A stretch of 64,000 nucleotides of DNA. Source: UBA4285 sp050944355 (GTDB taxonomy: Bacteria > Bacillota > Clostridia > Lachnospirales > Lachnospiraceae). Position numbers and translations under genes: made by a program. A model generated the notes under the pieces. That model was not told where the DNA came from, ran no database searches, and saw only the letters and a program-made list of their open reading frames with translations. The stretch covers positions 62,001 to 126,000 of the forward strand of contig JBMNQX010000002.1 in the NCBI GenBank assembly GCA_050944355.1. Reading direction: 5' to 3'. Positions 48,937 through 58,123 of the stretch are shown here, one piece after another (within the stretch, counting starts at the first letter, position 1; the number at the start of each line of letters is the position of its first letter).

Positions 48937-50457
48937 ATGGCAAATCGCGTATTTGATTTCAGCAGCGGCGGGGTGCCGGCTGAACAGGAAAAGAAACAAA
49001 AGGAAGCCATAGCGGCAAAAATTACTTACACGGAATTCGATGCGGACAACGGGGAGTGCACCCGTGAACATCCGATGCTTGTCATCAGAGAAGCTTCCGG
49101 GAAAATAGATCATCATGTGACAGGGCTGTTCACCGATCCGAAGAAAAGCACTTCATTCGGATACGGGAGACCGGACAGCCGGAAGACAGAAGATATTCTG
49201 CGGATAGATTCCCGGTTTACAAAGCTGATTTCGTGGCTCGGCGAAAACCAGATTCTCGTGCGCCTCACGGGAGAGTCCACGGATGAGGGGTATGCCGTGT
49301 ATAAAATCCGGGAGGTGGATTCAGGCGGCGTCGCAAAGCTGTCAGCAGAGGACGGATTTCTGCAGTATGTGATCCGCAGGCTGCTCGAGAGTAAGCCGCC
49401 TGTTCGCGAAGCGGCCGACTCTGATATCGAAGAAGAAGACAGCGACGAGATGAAGCTGACCAGTCTGCAGACAATATCTGACTATCTGACGTGTGCCGGC
49501 GACACGCTTCCGGTCAACATCCGCAAGTGGGCAAAGCGCAATCTGGCCGTCGCGCGATCACGGGAAGTCGGACCGGACGAGAGACGGCATGCCCTGCGCG
49601 CTCTGTCCATTATGCTGAGCATCCGCTGGAAGGATTCGTATTTCGGTTCGATTGACCCGAAGCGGGCCCGGCAGATTCTGGACGAAGAGCTGTACGGACT
49701 GGAAAAGGTCAAGCAGAGAGTCATCGAGACGATCATCCAGATCAACAGAACACACACGCTCCCGGCATACGGTCTGCTTCTCGTAGGGCCGGCCGGAACC
49801 GGCAAGTCGCAGATCGCTTACGCGGTCGCCAGAATCCTGCAGCTCCCGTGGACAAGTCTGGACATGAGTTCGATTCATGATGCGGAACAGCTGACCGGCA
49901 GTTCCCGTGTGTACTCCAACGCAAAACCGGGCTCCATCATGGAGGCATTCTATCAGGCCGGAGAGAGCAATCTTGTCTTCATTATCAATGAGCTCGACAA
50001 AGCGGATTCGCGCACTTCTCAGGGCAATCCGGCCGATGCGCTGCTGACGCTTCTTGACAATCTGGGCTTTACGGACAACTACATGGAGTGCACGGTTCCG
50101 ACGACCGGCGTCTATCCGATCGCGACAGCCAATGACCGCAGCCGCATCAGCGACCCTCTTATGACACGATTTGCCGTGATTGAAATTCCGGATTATTCGC
50201 CGGAAGAGAAGAAGACCATTTTTCAGAAATTTTCTCTTCCCAAGGTTCTGCGCCGGATGGGAATCCGTCCGGAAGAATGCGTCGTGACAGACGACGGCGC
50301 CGAGGCGGTTGTCGATCAGTATATCAGCATGCCGGGCGTGCGCGACCTGGAGCAGGCCGCCGAACACCTCGCGGCTCACGCGCTTCTGGAAATCGAGGAA
50401 AAGAGACAGAAGACAGTGCGCTATGATGCCGACGCGGTCCGGCAGATTCTGGAGTGA
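48937..50457 (+). CDS. Lon-like AAA ATPase lacking the protease domain
   Basis: 506 residues. Residues about 1-240 are a region I do not recognise, acidic in the middle (DSDIEEEDSDE). Residues about 245-506 are an AAA module: EELYGLEKVKQRVIETIIQI, nearly the Lon pre-Walker sequence; Walker A GPAGTGKS (about 285-292); Walker B LVFIINELDKA (about 346-356); sensor region IATANDRSRISDPLMTRF; and a C-terminal lid ending at residue 506. No Ser-Lys protease domain follows. It probably remodels or unfolds a partner protein; none is obvious nearby. The GH28 gene starts immediately after its stop. Confidence 0.8.
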   Translation: MANRVFDFSSGGVPAEQEKKQKEAIAAKITYTEFDADNGECTREHPMLVIREASGKIDHHVTGLFTDPKKSTSFGYGRPDSRKTEDILRIDSRFTKLISWLGENQILVRLTGESTDEGYAVYKIREVDSGGVAKLSAEDGFLQYVIRRLLESKPPVREAADSDIEEEDSDEMKLTSLQTISDYLTCAGDTLPVNIRKWAKRNLAVARSREVGPDERRHALRALSIMLSIRWKDSYFGSIDPKRARQILDEELYGLEKVKQRVIETIIQINRTHTLPAYGLLLVGPAGTGKSQIAYAVARILQLPWTSLDMSSIHDAEQLTGSSRVYSNAKPGSIMEAFYQAGESNLVFIINELDKADSRTSQGNPADALLTLLDNLGFTDNYMECTVPTTGVYPIATANDRSRISDPLMTRFAVIEIPDYSPEEKKTIFQKFSLPKVLRRMGIRPEECVVTDDGAEAVVDQYISMPGVRDLEQAAEHLAAHALLEIEEKRQKTVRYDADAVRQILE

Positions 50458-51765
50458 ATGATGGTAAAAGATATAACCGAATTTGGAGCGGTCGGTGACG
50501 GCGCGACAAAGGCCACAGAGGCAATTCAGAAGGCCATCGACACAGTTGCCGCGGCGGGCGGCGGCAGAGTCAATATTCCGGCGGGATCTTTTCTGTCCGG
50601 GTCGCTGCGGCTGCGTTCACACATCGACCTGCATCTTGAGGCCGGCGCCCGGTTCATATCGAGTCTGGATCCGGACGATGTCATCGATTTTACAAAGGAT
50701 TTTGATGACGACAATGCGGACACAGGCTGGGAAGGCGGGTGTTTTCTGTTCGCGCGGCACGAAGAAGACATCACGATTTCCGGTGACGGAACGATCGACG
50801 GGCAGGGAAGAAAAGTCTTCTGGGACGACGACGCGGATGAGGGACTTCACGAGTGTCCTCTGGCGGTGCGCGGATTCCGGCCGAGGATGAGTTTTCTGGA
50901 AGACGTCAGGAAACTCACGGTGCGCGATGTCACATTCGAGGATTCGGCTTACTGGACGCTGCATCTCGCTGGATGCCGGGATGTTCTGATTGAGAACATC
51001 CGAATATTAAACAATGAGCGCGGCGCCAACAATGACGGAATTGACCCTGACTGCTGCAAGAACGTGGTCATCCGCGGCTGCATCATACGCACCGGCGACG
51101 ACTGCATCGTCGTGAAGACGACAGCTCCGATGACGAAACTTTACGGCGCCTCTGAAAATATTCTGATCAGCGGCTGCAGCATGCGTTCCCGTTCCTGCGC
51201 GCTGAAGATCGGAACGGAGACGTGGGGCGATATTCACCACATCATACTCTCGGACTGTGTGCTCTCTGACTGCACGAGAGGCGTCGGAATCTGGAGCCGC
51301 GACGGCGGAAGGATATACGACATTCTGATTCACCATGTCACAGGGAACACGCGCCGGTATGCGGACTGCAGCACGCGGGACACCGGCGTCCATGTCTGGT
51401 GGGGAAAAGGAGATCCTGTCTTCATTTCGGCCACGGAGAGAATTGGCGTTGACCGCCGGCCGGGCAGGATCAGCCGGGTTTTCGTCGATCATCTGTATGT
51501 GGACGGAGAAGGGACGTCGATGGTCGCCGGCGAGCCGTACGCTCCGATCGAAGATGTTCATTTTTCAGATGTGCTCCTGAGGCTGAAGCGGCAGAGCAGC
51601 CACGTTCCGGATGTCTACGATGAGATGCCTTCCGCGAGGGGCGTCTATCCGCACGAGACAGCGGTTCTTTACACGAGAAATGTGAAAAACTGCACGTTTG
51701 ACGGCAAATTTGTCATCGATGACAGCATGAGAGAATTCTGCCGCCGGGAATTGATCAGTGAGTAA
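50458..51765 (+). CDS. glycoside hydrolase family 28-like (polygalacturonase/rhamnogalacturonase-like) protein
   Basis: 435-residue right-handed beta-helix protein. N-terminus DITEFGAVGDGATKATEAIQKAI is the GH28/pectate-lyase-3 start; NNDGIDPDCC and RTGDDCIVVK carry the catalytic Asp residues. The GHG motif of classical polygalacturonases is not visible; SRSCALKIGTET stands in its place, as in divergent GH28 members. There is no signal peptide, so it should act on imported oligosaccharides. Its start abuts the AAA gene stop; a second ATG at 50461 is an equally possible start. Confidence 0.82.
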   Translation: MMVKDITEFGAVGDGATKATEAIQKAIDTVAAAGGGRVNIPAGSFLSGSLRLRSHIDLHLEAGARFISSLDPDDVIDFTKDFDDDNADTGWEGGCFLFARHEEDITISGDGTIDGQGRKVFWDDDADEGLHECPLAVRGFRPRMSFLEDVRKLTVRDVTFEDSAYWTLHLAGCRDVLIENIRILNNERGANNDGIDPDCCKNVVIRGCIIRTGDDCIVVKTTAPMTKLYGASENILISGCSMRSRSCALKIGTETWGDIHHIILSDCVLSDCTRGVGIWSRDGGRIYDILIHHVTGNTRRYADCSTRDTGVHVWWGKGDPVFISATERIGVDRRPGRISRVFVDHLYVDGEGTSMVAGEPYAPIEDVHFSDVLLRLKRQSSHVPDVYDEMPSARGVYPHETAVLYTRNVKNCTFDGKFVIDDSMREFCRRELISE

Positions 51766-51788
51766 CGGGAATATGAGAGGAGAAAATC

Positions 51789-52970
51789 ATGCGTCAGACT
51801 TTTTCATTTTTTGAACCGACCCATGTTCTGTTCGGATGCGGTGTCCTGAACGATCTTCACAAACAGAAAATGCCGGGCAGGAAAGCGCTGCTTGTGATCA
51901 GCGGCGGCAAATCCGTGATCCGCAACGGGTATCTCGACCGGACGGAAAAAGAGCTGGAAGCAGCCGGCGTCAGCTTTGTTCTTTTCAATAAAGTTGAGGC
52001 TAATCCGGTGAAATCGACGGTCGAAGAAGGCGCCCGCACGGCAAGAGAGAACGGCTGTGATTTCGTCGTGGCGCTTGGCGGAGGCTCCGTGCTTGACGCC
52101 GCGAAAATCATGGCGATGTTTGCCCCGCAGCCTTCTGATGATCTGTGGGACTACGCCGGCGGACTGACCGGGAAAAACAAAACACTGGAGAAAGAACCGC
52201 TTCCCTGGATTGCCATACCGACGACAGCCGGAACGGGTTCTGAGGTGGACGCGAACGGCGTGGTCACTAATCCGGCGACAAATGAAAAGATCGGTCTCGG
52301 CCGCATGGACTCTCTGTTCGCGAAGATCGCTGTTGTGGATCCGGAGCTCACAGCCTCGGTTCCGCCGAAATTTACGGCGTTTCAGGGATTTGACGCGCTG
52401 TTCCACAGCCTGGAGTGCCACCTTTCTGTCAATGCCTGCGCATTCAGTGACATGGTGACCAGAAGTGCCATCGAAAATGTCGGCAGATACCTCGTGAGAG
52501 CCGTGAAGGACGGCCGTGACATGGAGGCAAGAGAAGGCATGAGCTTTGCCAGTATGCTCGGCGGATATGCCATGATTACGAGCTCCTGCATCGGCGAGCA
52601 TGCGCTGGAACACGCCATGAGCGCGTATTATCCGGCTCTGCCGCACGGCGCCGGCCTGATCATGATTTCAAAAGCTTATTTCAGTCATTTTGTAAAGCTG
52701 CACTGCGCGGACGACCGCTTCATCAATATGGCGAAATTTCTCGGGAAGAAAGACGCTGACAGACCGGAAGATTTCCTTGAAGTCCTCGCGGCTCTCGAGA
52801 GAGACTGCGGCGTGGATTCGCTCAGGATGTCCGACTACGGCATCAGGAAAGAAGACGCGGCGAAGATGGCGGACAATGCCATTGCGACGACCCAACGCCT
52901 TTTGAAATTTGATCCGGTGCCGCTCACAAGAGAGGAATGCATCCGGATTTACGAAGAATCCTGGAAATAA
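51789..52970 (+). CDS. iron-containing alcohol dehydrogenase (BdhA/YqhD-like)
   Basis: 393 residues of family III alcohol dehydrogenases. N-terminal FEPTHVLFGCGVLNDL, cofactor loop ALGGGSVLDAAKIMA, PTTAGTGSEVDANGVV, and metal ligands in FQGFDALFHSLECHLS and CIGEHALEHAMSAYYPALPHGAGL. It resembles butanol dehydrogenase-type NADPH aldehyde reductases and is clearly a different subgroup from the iol-linked enzyme at 46257. It follows GH28 after 23 bases; it may reduce aldehydes from sugar-acid breakdown or fermentation. Confidence 0.9.
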   Translation: MRQTFSFFEPTHVLFGCGVLNDLHKQKMPGRKALLVISGGKSVIRNGYLDRTEKELEAAGVSFVLFNKVEANPVKSTVEEGARTARENGCDFVVALGGGSVLDAAKIMAMFAPQPSDDLWDYAGGLTGKNKTLEKEPLPWIAIPTTAGTGSEVDANGVVTNPATNEKIGLGRMDSLFAKIAVVDPELTASVPPKFTAFQGFDALFHSLECHLSVNACAFSDMVTRSAIENVGRYLVRAVKDGRDMEAREGMSFASMLGGYAMITSSCIGEHALEHAMSAYYPALPHGAGLIMISKAYFSHFVKLHCADDRFINMAKFLGKKDADRPEDFLEVLAALERDCGVDSLRMSDYGIRKEDAAKMADNAIATTQRLLKFDPVPLTREECIRIYEESWK

Positions 52971-52990
52971 AATCAATCAACAAAAGGAAA

Positions 52991-53023
52991 AGAGACGCTG
53001 CCCCGGTGGCAGCGCCTCTTTTT
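52991..53023. terminator. bidirectional terminator between alcohol dehydrogenase and HIT genes
   Basis: AGAGACGCTGCC pairs with GGCAGCGCCTCT (one A/C mismatch) around CCGGT, followed by TTTTT on the plus strand and by TCTTTTCC on the minus strand. Confidence 0.85.
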
Positions 53024-53039
53024 CGTACCCGGTACAAAA

Positions 53040-53459
53040 TTACAGGTTTTCTTTGATCTGGCTGATCAGTGCCTGATATTCGGCGTCGGTGAGCTCTACT
53101 TTGTGGGGATTCATGGCAAATACATCGCCCCACTCTGCTTCACCCTTGTATTTCGGGACAAGATGTACGTGGAGATGGTGCATCGTGTCGCCGTAAGCTC
53201 CGAAGTTGATCTTGTCCGGATGGAATGTCTTGTGCAGGCACTCGGCAGCGCGGTTGATGTCTTCAATATACTGGGCGCGCTCCTCTTTTGTGAGCTGGGT
53301 GATGTCATCGACGTGCTTTTTGCAGGCGACGATCACACGGCCTTTGTGAGTCTGCTCTTTGAACAGAATGAGCTTGGACATAGGCATGTCGCAGATTTTG
53401 ATGCCGAATGCGGCAAGACGTTCTCCTTCCGCGCAGTAGGCACAGTTTTCATCAAACAT
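53040..53459 (-). CDS. HIT family protein (histidine triad nucleotide hydrolase)
   Basis: 139 residues. Histidine triad HHLHVHLVPKYKG near residue 100, the nucleotide-binding core, and an N-terminal CAYC zinc pair (DENCAYCAEG). Such proteins hydrolyse nucleoside phosphoramidates or dinucleoside polyphosphates; the length and Cys pair fit the Hint/Fhit-like bacterial group. ATG follows GGAGGTTAGCTGTC. A minus-strand TATACT at 53496-53491 may be its -10. Confidence 0.9.
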   Translation of the reverse strand: MFDENCAYCAEGERLAAFGIKICDMPMSKLILFKEQTHKGRVIVACKKHVDDITQLTKEERAQYIEDINRAAECLHKTFHPDKINFGAYGDTMHHLHVHLVPKYKGEAEWGDVFAMNPHKVELTDAEYQALISQIKENL

Positions 53460-53618
53460 GACAGCTAACCTCCGTAATTTGTTTGTCTATAGTATACACC
53501 ACGGGGAGGCGGGGCGTTAAGACTCATTTGCCATACAAGAAATACAGGAATCGTGATATTATGGGGTTGAAAGATATTTAATGGATTTATGCGAAGATGG
53601 GCGAAAGGAACTTGAGAG

Positions 53619-55220
53619 ATGGCCAAGAAGTCAAATACGAAGACAATTACTCAGGAAGAGATGCGGCAGTTCGTGAGATTGGAGAAGCCGATTTCACAGA
53701 TTATCGGCAGCAAGAAGATGCCTGACAGAATTGTCGTGGAGGAAGGCTATAACTTTACGCTTGGCGATGTGGAGACGCTTCTCGCCAATCTGGCGGAGAG
53801 CGGAATGTCGGTTGATGAGTTTGAAAACGAATGGGCGAAACCGCTGAGAGAGCTTTTTAACGAATCCACCGATTATGCCGTCTACACAACCGGCAGTCCG
53901 GACAGGACTGTTCTCCCGGATTCTGAGGACAAGGTCGTCGAGATCATCCTTGAGCATCTCGACAATGCGTGGGTTGAGTGTGATGACGAGTCCCGGACTA
54001 TAGCGAGTCAGGCGGACATTCATTCGCTCCAGAGACTGATTGCCATGTATCGCGGCAACAAGGACAAAAAGCCGATCGAGCGCGACTATCCGGATTCCAT
54101 CAAGCGGCAGTTCGTCAGCCGCTACGGCCGGGTTCAGGAGATGAAAAAGCTCGATGACACAGGAAAAGAGCTCCTCGCCCGCTTTACGCAGGAGCTGGCT
54201 GACAAAGATGACATTGATGCGCTGCAGGTTCTGGCTCAGGGGAGCTACGGCGGAAATGATGTGTTTCCGTGTGACTGGAATAAAGCTGCTGCTGCGCTCA
54301 CCCGCCTGACACAGCTTCAGCCCGGGAACAACAGAGCCGCAAATATGCTCGGATACATTTATTATTACGGGCGCATCTCAGACGGCAAGCCGGATTACAG
54401 CAAAGCATTTTATTACTTCACGATCGCTGCGGCGGGCGGCGATATGGAGGCCGAGTACAAGCTCGCCGACTGTTTCCACAAGGGCAACGGTGTCACAGCC
54501 AATGACGAGACTGCGTTCAGGCTCAATGACATGGCGTATGAGACGACGTTTGAACAGTTCACAAAGGGCGACACGGACTGCCCGTTTGCGGACGCCGCAA
54601 GAAGAAAGGGCAACTGTTATCTGCGCGGAATCGGCGTGACGGCCGATGTCATGGAGGCGTACCGCCATTACCTCATGGCCGATCTCGCAATCCGTCTCCG
54701 CGTGGAAAATGGCGCACATTATGGCGATGATACGGTACAGGCGAAGATTGTCAACGCCCTCTCCGAGGCGAAGGACATTCTGATCAAGTCAGGCAGATTT
54801 TCGGAAAAAGATTTTGCGAAGAAGCGTCTGAAGTGCTCCTATCCGCTGGGGCTTCACGAGGCCCTGAAGGACGGATACGCGTGCGAGATCAAGGTGGGGC
54901 GCAAAGATTCCGGAAAGGTTCTGAATCTGACGCTGCACCGCGTGAGAAAACACAATGACCGTACACCGGCCAAAATTCTTCTGGCAATTCCACAGTTTGG
55001 CGCCTGCTTCCTGACCGACGAGCTCGAGTGGAGGCTCAAAAACTTTGAGAAATGTGACATCACAGGCGGAAAGGACAAGTTCCGCTTTAACGCGTGGGAA
55101 TTTGACGCGTCTCACGGACGCGTGTGGTTTTTCTATGATGACAGGATGACGGCGTCCATCACGGGCGGCGTCTATATCGTGAGAAATCCTGATGTTGAAG
55201 AGGGAGGTCTCTTCGGCTGA
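53619..55220 (+). CDS. Sel1/TPR-like repeat protein of unknown function
   Basis: 533 residues, soluble. Residues 1-190 form an unrecognised N-terminal region. Residues about 195-400 contain Sel1-like helical repeats: AANMLGYIYYYGRI..DYSKAFYYFTIAA, EAEYKLADCFHKGNGV, RKGNCYLRGIGVTADVMEAYRHYLMA. Residues about 410-533 look like a beta-rich domain (LHEALKDGYACEIKVGR... ITGGVYIVRNPD). Sel1 repeats mediate protein contacts, so an adaptor role is likely. It lies 26 bases before the large flavoprotein gene, suggesting cotranscription. Confidence 0.75.
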   Translation: MAKKSNTKTITQEEMRQFVRLEKPISQIIGSKKMPDRIVVEEGYNFTLGDVETLLANLAESGMSVDEFENEWAKPLRELFNESTDYAVYTTGSPDRTVLPDSEDKVVEIILEHLDNAWVECDDESRTIASQADIHSLQRLIAMYRGNKDKKPIERDYPDSIKRQFVSRYGRVQEMKKLDDTGKELLARFTQELADKDDIDALQVLAQGSYGGNDVFPCDWNKAAAALTRLTQLQPGNNRAANMLGYIYYYGRISDGKPDYSKAFYYFTIAAAGGDMEAEYKLADCFHKGNGVTANDETAFRLNDMAYETTFEQFTKGDTDCPFADAARRKGNCYLRGIGVTADVMEAYRHYLMADLAIRLRVENGAHYGDDTVQAKIVNALSEAKDILIKSGRFSEKDFAKKRLKCSYPLGLHEALKDGYACEIKVGRKDSGKVLNLTLHRVRKHNDRTPAKILLAIPQFGACFLTDELEWRLKNFEKCDITGGKDKFRFNAWEFDASHGRVWFFYDDRMTASITGGVYIVRNPDVEEGGLFG

Positions 55221-55246
55221 ACAATACAATGTGAGGGGGTGAATCT

Positions 55247-58078
55247 ATGCCCAAAGAAGTAAATCCCCGGATCCATGTGAATGAGCGTGACTTTCCGCAG
55301 AAAGATTTTGTGGAAAGGGATTCGGAGAAACGGGAGCTGGTCCGGAAACTGGCCGTGATGATCACGGACAATATTCCGCGCAAAATGCCGGGCGGCATGC
55401 ACGAAAATCACATGGATTTCTGGATCCTTGACAGACTTCTGACCAAGGATGAACTGAAGTTTATGCTGAGTTTCAAAAAGAGACGTGTCGGTCTGACGAC
55501 GCTGGAACTGTCCGTCCGCAATCATATGACGGTGGAAGAGACGCAGAAGATGATCGATCATCTTCTGTGGATCGGCATTCTCGAGCAGAACCGCGACAAT
55601 TCGGATCACCACATTCAGTATCTGGTTCCGAAATGGGTCGTCGGTTCCGGCGAGTACATGGTCGAGCATCCGACGCTGATGAAAGACCATCCGGAACTTG
55701 CGACGATGTTCAACCTCGCGCCGCAGGAACCGCTGGAGCTGGCGGCGAAACTGGTCCCTCCGGGCGGCGCCGGAATCGGGATGCACGTCATTCCGGTCGA
55801 AAAGGCAATTGAGGCGGAAAGTCAGTCTGTGAGCGTCGAGCACCTGTCGCACTGGCTTAAGAAATATGACAAATTCTGCAAGATGGTCTGCGCCTGCCGC
55901 AAGGCCCAGAGGCAGAGAGGCGAGGGCGTCGGCGATATCGAAGGCTACATGTGCATCGGTGTCGGCAATATCGCGGAATTTCTGGTCGAGTCCGGCAAAG
56001 ACGCGAAGTATATTACCCGCGAAGAGGCGATGGACATTATCATGCGAGCGGAGCGGAAAGGCTACGTCCATCAGATCACGAATCTCGACGGTCCTGACCG
56101 GATCGTGGGCATATGCAACTGTTCGCCCGGCAGCTGCTATGGACTGCGCACTTCGCAGCTCTTCAACACGCCGAATATGTCGCGCTCCGCATACCGGGCC
56201 CATGTGGATCCATCCAAGTGTGTCGCCTGCGGCAAATGTGTCGAGGTCTGCCCGGCAGGCGCCGCGCGCCTCGGACAGAAGCTGTGCCGCAAAGACGGCA
56301 GCAAGGTGAAATATCCGATGCACGAACTCCCCGACGACATGCCGTGGGGAGAGGACAAATGGGATCCGGATTACAGGGATCACAACAAGATCAACTGTTA
56401 TGACACCGGTACGTCGCCCTGCAAGACTGCCTGCCCGGCTCACCTGGCCGTTCAGGGATACATTCAGATGGCGTCAGAAGGAAGATACGACGACGCGCTG
56501 CAACTGATCCGCCAGGACAATCCGTTCCCGGCTGTGTGCGGCGCGATCTGCAACCGGAAATGTGAAGACCGGTGCACGAGGGGCACGATCGACGCGCCCC
56601 TTGCCATCGACGAAATCAAGAAGTTTCTGGCCCGCCGGGAACTCACAAAGGAATACAGGTATATCCCGCCCTGTGAGAACCAGGACGGCGAGCAGTGGAC
56701 GGATTATCCGATCGCTGTCATCGGAGCCGGTCCGGCGGGACTCACGGCTGCCTATTATCTTCGCCAGGAAGGCTATCCTGTCACGGTTTTTGAAAAAGAG
56801 CAGCGGCCTGGCGGCATGCTGATGAACGGAATCCCGGATTTCCGCCTTGAGAAAGACGTCGTCGAGGCAGAAATTGACATCATCCGGCAGATGGGAGTCG
56901 AAATCCGCTGCGGCGTCGAGGTCGGAAAAGACATCACGCTCGACGGGCTCAGAAAACAGGGCTATAAAGCGTTTTTCATCGCGATCGGCCTGCAGGGTGG
57001 ACGTGCGGCCGGCGTTCCGGGCGAGGACGCGAAAGGCGTCGAGTCCGGCGTGGCTTTTCTGCGCCGCGTGACGCAGGATAATTCGCAGAAGCTCACAGGC
57101 GATGTGATTGTCGTCGGCGGCGGAAATGTGGCGGCCGATGTGGCGAGAACCGCAAGGCGCCTGACGGACGGCAGGGTTATGATGTACTGCCTTGAGCAGC
57201 GGGACGAAATGCCGGCGGCAAAGGACGAAGTGGCCGAGTGCGAGACAGAAGGCATAACCGTTAACAACGGCTGGGGCCCGAAGGAAATTCTCACGGACAC
57301 AGACGCAAACGGAGACCGTGTCGTGAAGGGAATTGTCTTCAAGAAGTGCACGTCGGTCAAGGACGCGGACGGAAGATTTAATCCGAAATACGACGAAAAC
57401 GAGACGATCACAGTCGAGTGCGCGAACGTGCTCATGGCTATCGGACAGAGCGCCGAATGGGGATCGCTGCTTGAGGGAAGCCGGGTTGAGATTCGCCGCG
57501 GCGGCACGGCTGTGGCCGATCCCGTGACACGGCAGACGGCAGAACCGGATATCTTTGTCGGAGGCGACATTTTCCATGGCGCCAGATTTGCCATCGATGC
57601 GATTGCGGACGGCAAGGAGGGAATGGTTTCGATCAATCGTTTCGTGCACCCGGGACAGTCGCTTACGATCGGGCGCGATCTCAGAGAGTTCATCGAGCTC
57701 GACAGAGATGACATCCGGATCGAGGCGTATGACAATTCGCCGCGCCAGGTGCCTGGCATGAAGCCGGGCGACGCGGCCGCAAGTTTTCACGATCTGCGGC
57801 TGCCGCTCACGGAGGAACAGGTGAAGGTGGAGGCAAAGCGGTGTCTGCACTGCGGGGCGACATGGGTAGACCTGAACCAGTGCATCGGGTGCGGTCTGTG
57901 CACGACCCGGTGTCAGTTTGACGCGATCCACCTGAGCCGCGATATTCCGGAGGCCAGCGAGATGCACAAGGCGGAGGAGATGATGAAGTGCGTCGGCCCG
58001 TACGCCGCGAAAAGAAGCTTTAAGATCCTGAAATACAAAGCGACCGGAAAGCACGACTATCCGACGGAACAGTCGTGA
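55247..58078 (+). CDS. multidomain iron-sulfur flavoprotein oxidoreductase (GltD-like)
   Basis: 943 residues. The N-terminal about 300 residues are a separate domain with a helical winged-helix-like start (LTTLELSVRNHMTVEETQKMIDHL) and cysteine motifs VCACRKAQ and CNCSPGSCYG. Then a 4Fe-4S site CVACGKCVEVCPAG (about 324), the GltD-type N-terminal cluster (CKTACPAHLAVQGYI and CNRKCEDRCTRG), FAD loop VIGAGPAGLTAAYYL (about 492), NAD(P)H loop VVGGGNVAADVARTARR (about 622), and a C-terminal cluster CIGCGLCTTRC (about 886). Likely an NAD(P)H/ferredoxin-linked electron-transfer enzyme in the cytosol. The partner and substrate are unknown. Confidence 0.85.
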   Translation: MPKEVNPRIHVNERDFPQKDFVERDSEKRELVRKLAVMITDNIPRKMPGGMHENHMDFWILDRLLTKDELKFMLSFKKRRVGLTTLELSVRNHMTVEETQKMIDHLLWIGILEQNRDNSDHHIQYLVPKWVVGSGEYMVEHPTLMKDHPELATMFNLAPQEPLELAAKLVPPGGAGIGMHVIPVEKAIEAESQSVSVEHLSHWLKKYDKFCKMVCACRKAQRQRGEGVGDIEGYMCIGVGNIAEFLVESGKDAKYITREEAMDIIMRAERKGYVHQITNLDGPDRIVGICNCSPGSCYGLRTSQLFNTPNMSRSAYRAHVDPSKCVACGKCVEVCPAGAARLGQKLCRKDGSKVKYPMHELPDDMPWGEDKWDPDYRDHNKINCYDTGTSPCKTACPAHLAVQGYIQMASEGRYDDALQLIRQDNPFPAVCGAICNRKCEDRCTRGTIDAPLAIDEIKKFLARRELTKEYRYIPPCENQDGEQWTDYPIAVIGAGPAGLTAAYYLRQEGYPVTVFEKEQRPGGMLMNGIPDFRLEKDVVEAEIDIIRQMGVEIRCGVEVGKDITLDGLRKQGYKAFFIAIGLQGGRAAGVPGEDAKGVESGVAFLRRVTQDNSQKLTGDVIVVGGGNVAADVARTARRLTDGRVMMYCLEQRDEMPAAKDEVAECETEGITVNNGWGPKEILTDTDANGDRVVKGIVFKKCTSVKDADGRFNPKYDENETITVECANVLMAIGQSAEWGSLLEGSRVEIRRGGTAVADPVTRQTAEPDIFVGGDIFHGARFAIDAIADGKEGMVSINRFVHPGQSLTIGRDLREFIELDRDDIRIEAYDNSPRQVPGMKPGDAAASFHDLRLPLTEEQVKVEAKRCLHCGATWVDLNQCIGCGLCTTRCQFDAIHLSRDIPEASEMHKAEEMMKCVGPYAAKRSFKILKYKATGKHDYPTEQS

Positions 58079-58123
58079 CCGGCCGCGAAAAAATGAATAC
58101 ATGAGAAAGACAGCTTCGGCAGA

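Noticed and set aside
56474..58102. Long open frame of 542 codons on the minus strand opposite the flavoprotein gene
   Set aside because: It is a shadow of GC-rich third positions in a well-supported coding frame; its translation is Arg/His-rich with no recognisable domain. The same holds for the long antisense frames at 55172-56443, 46242-47435, 36752-37837 and 29156-30148.
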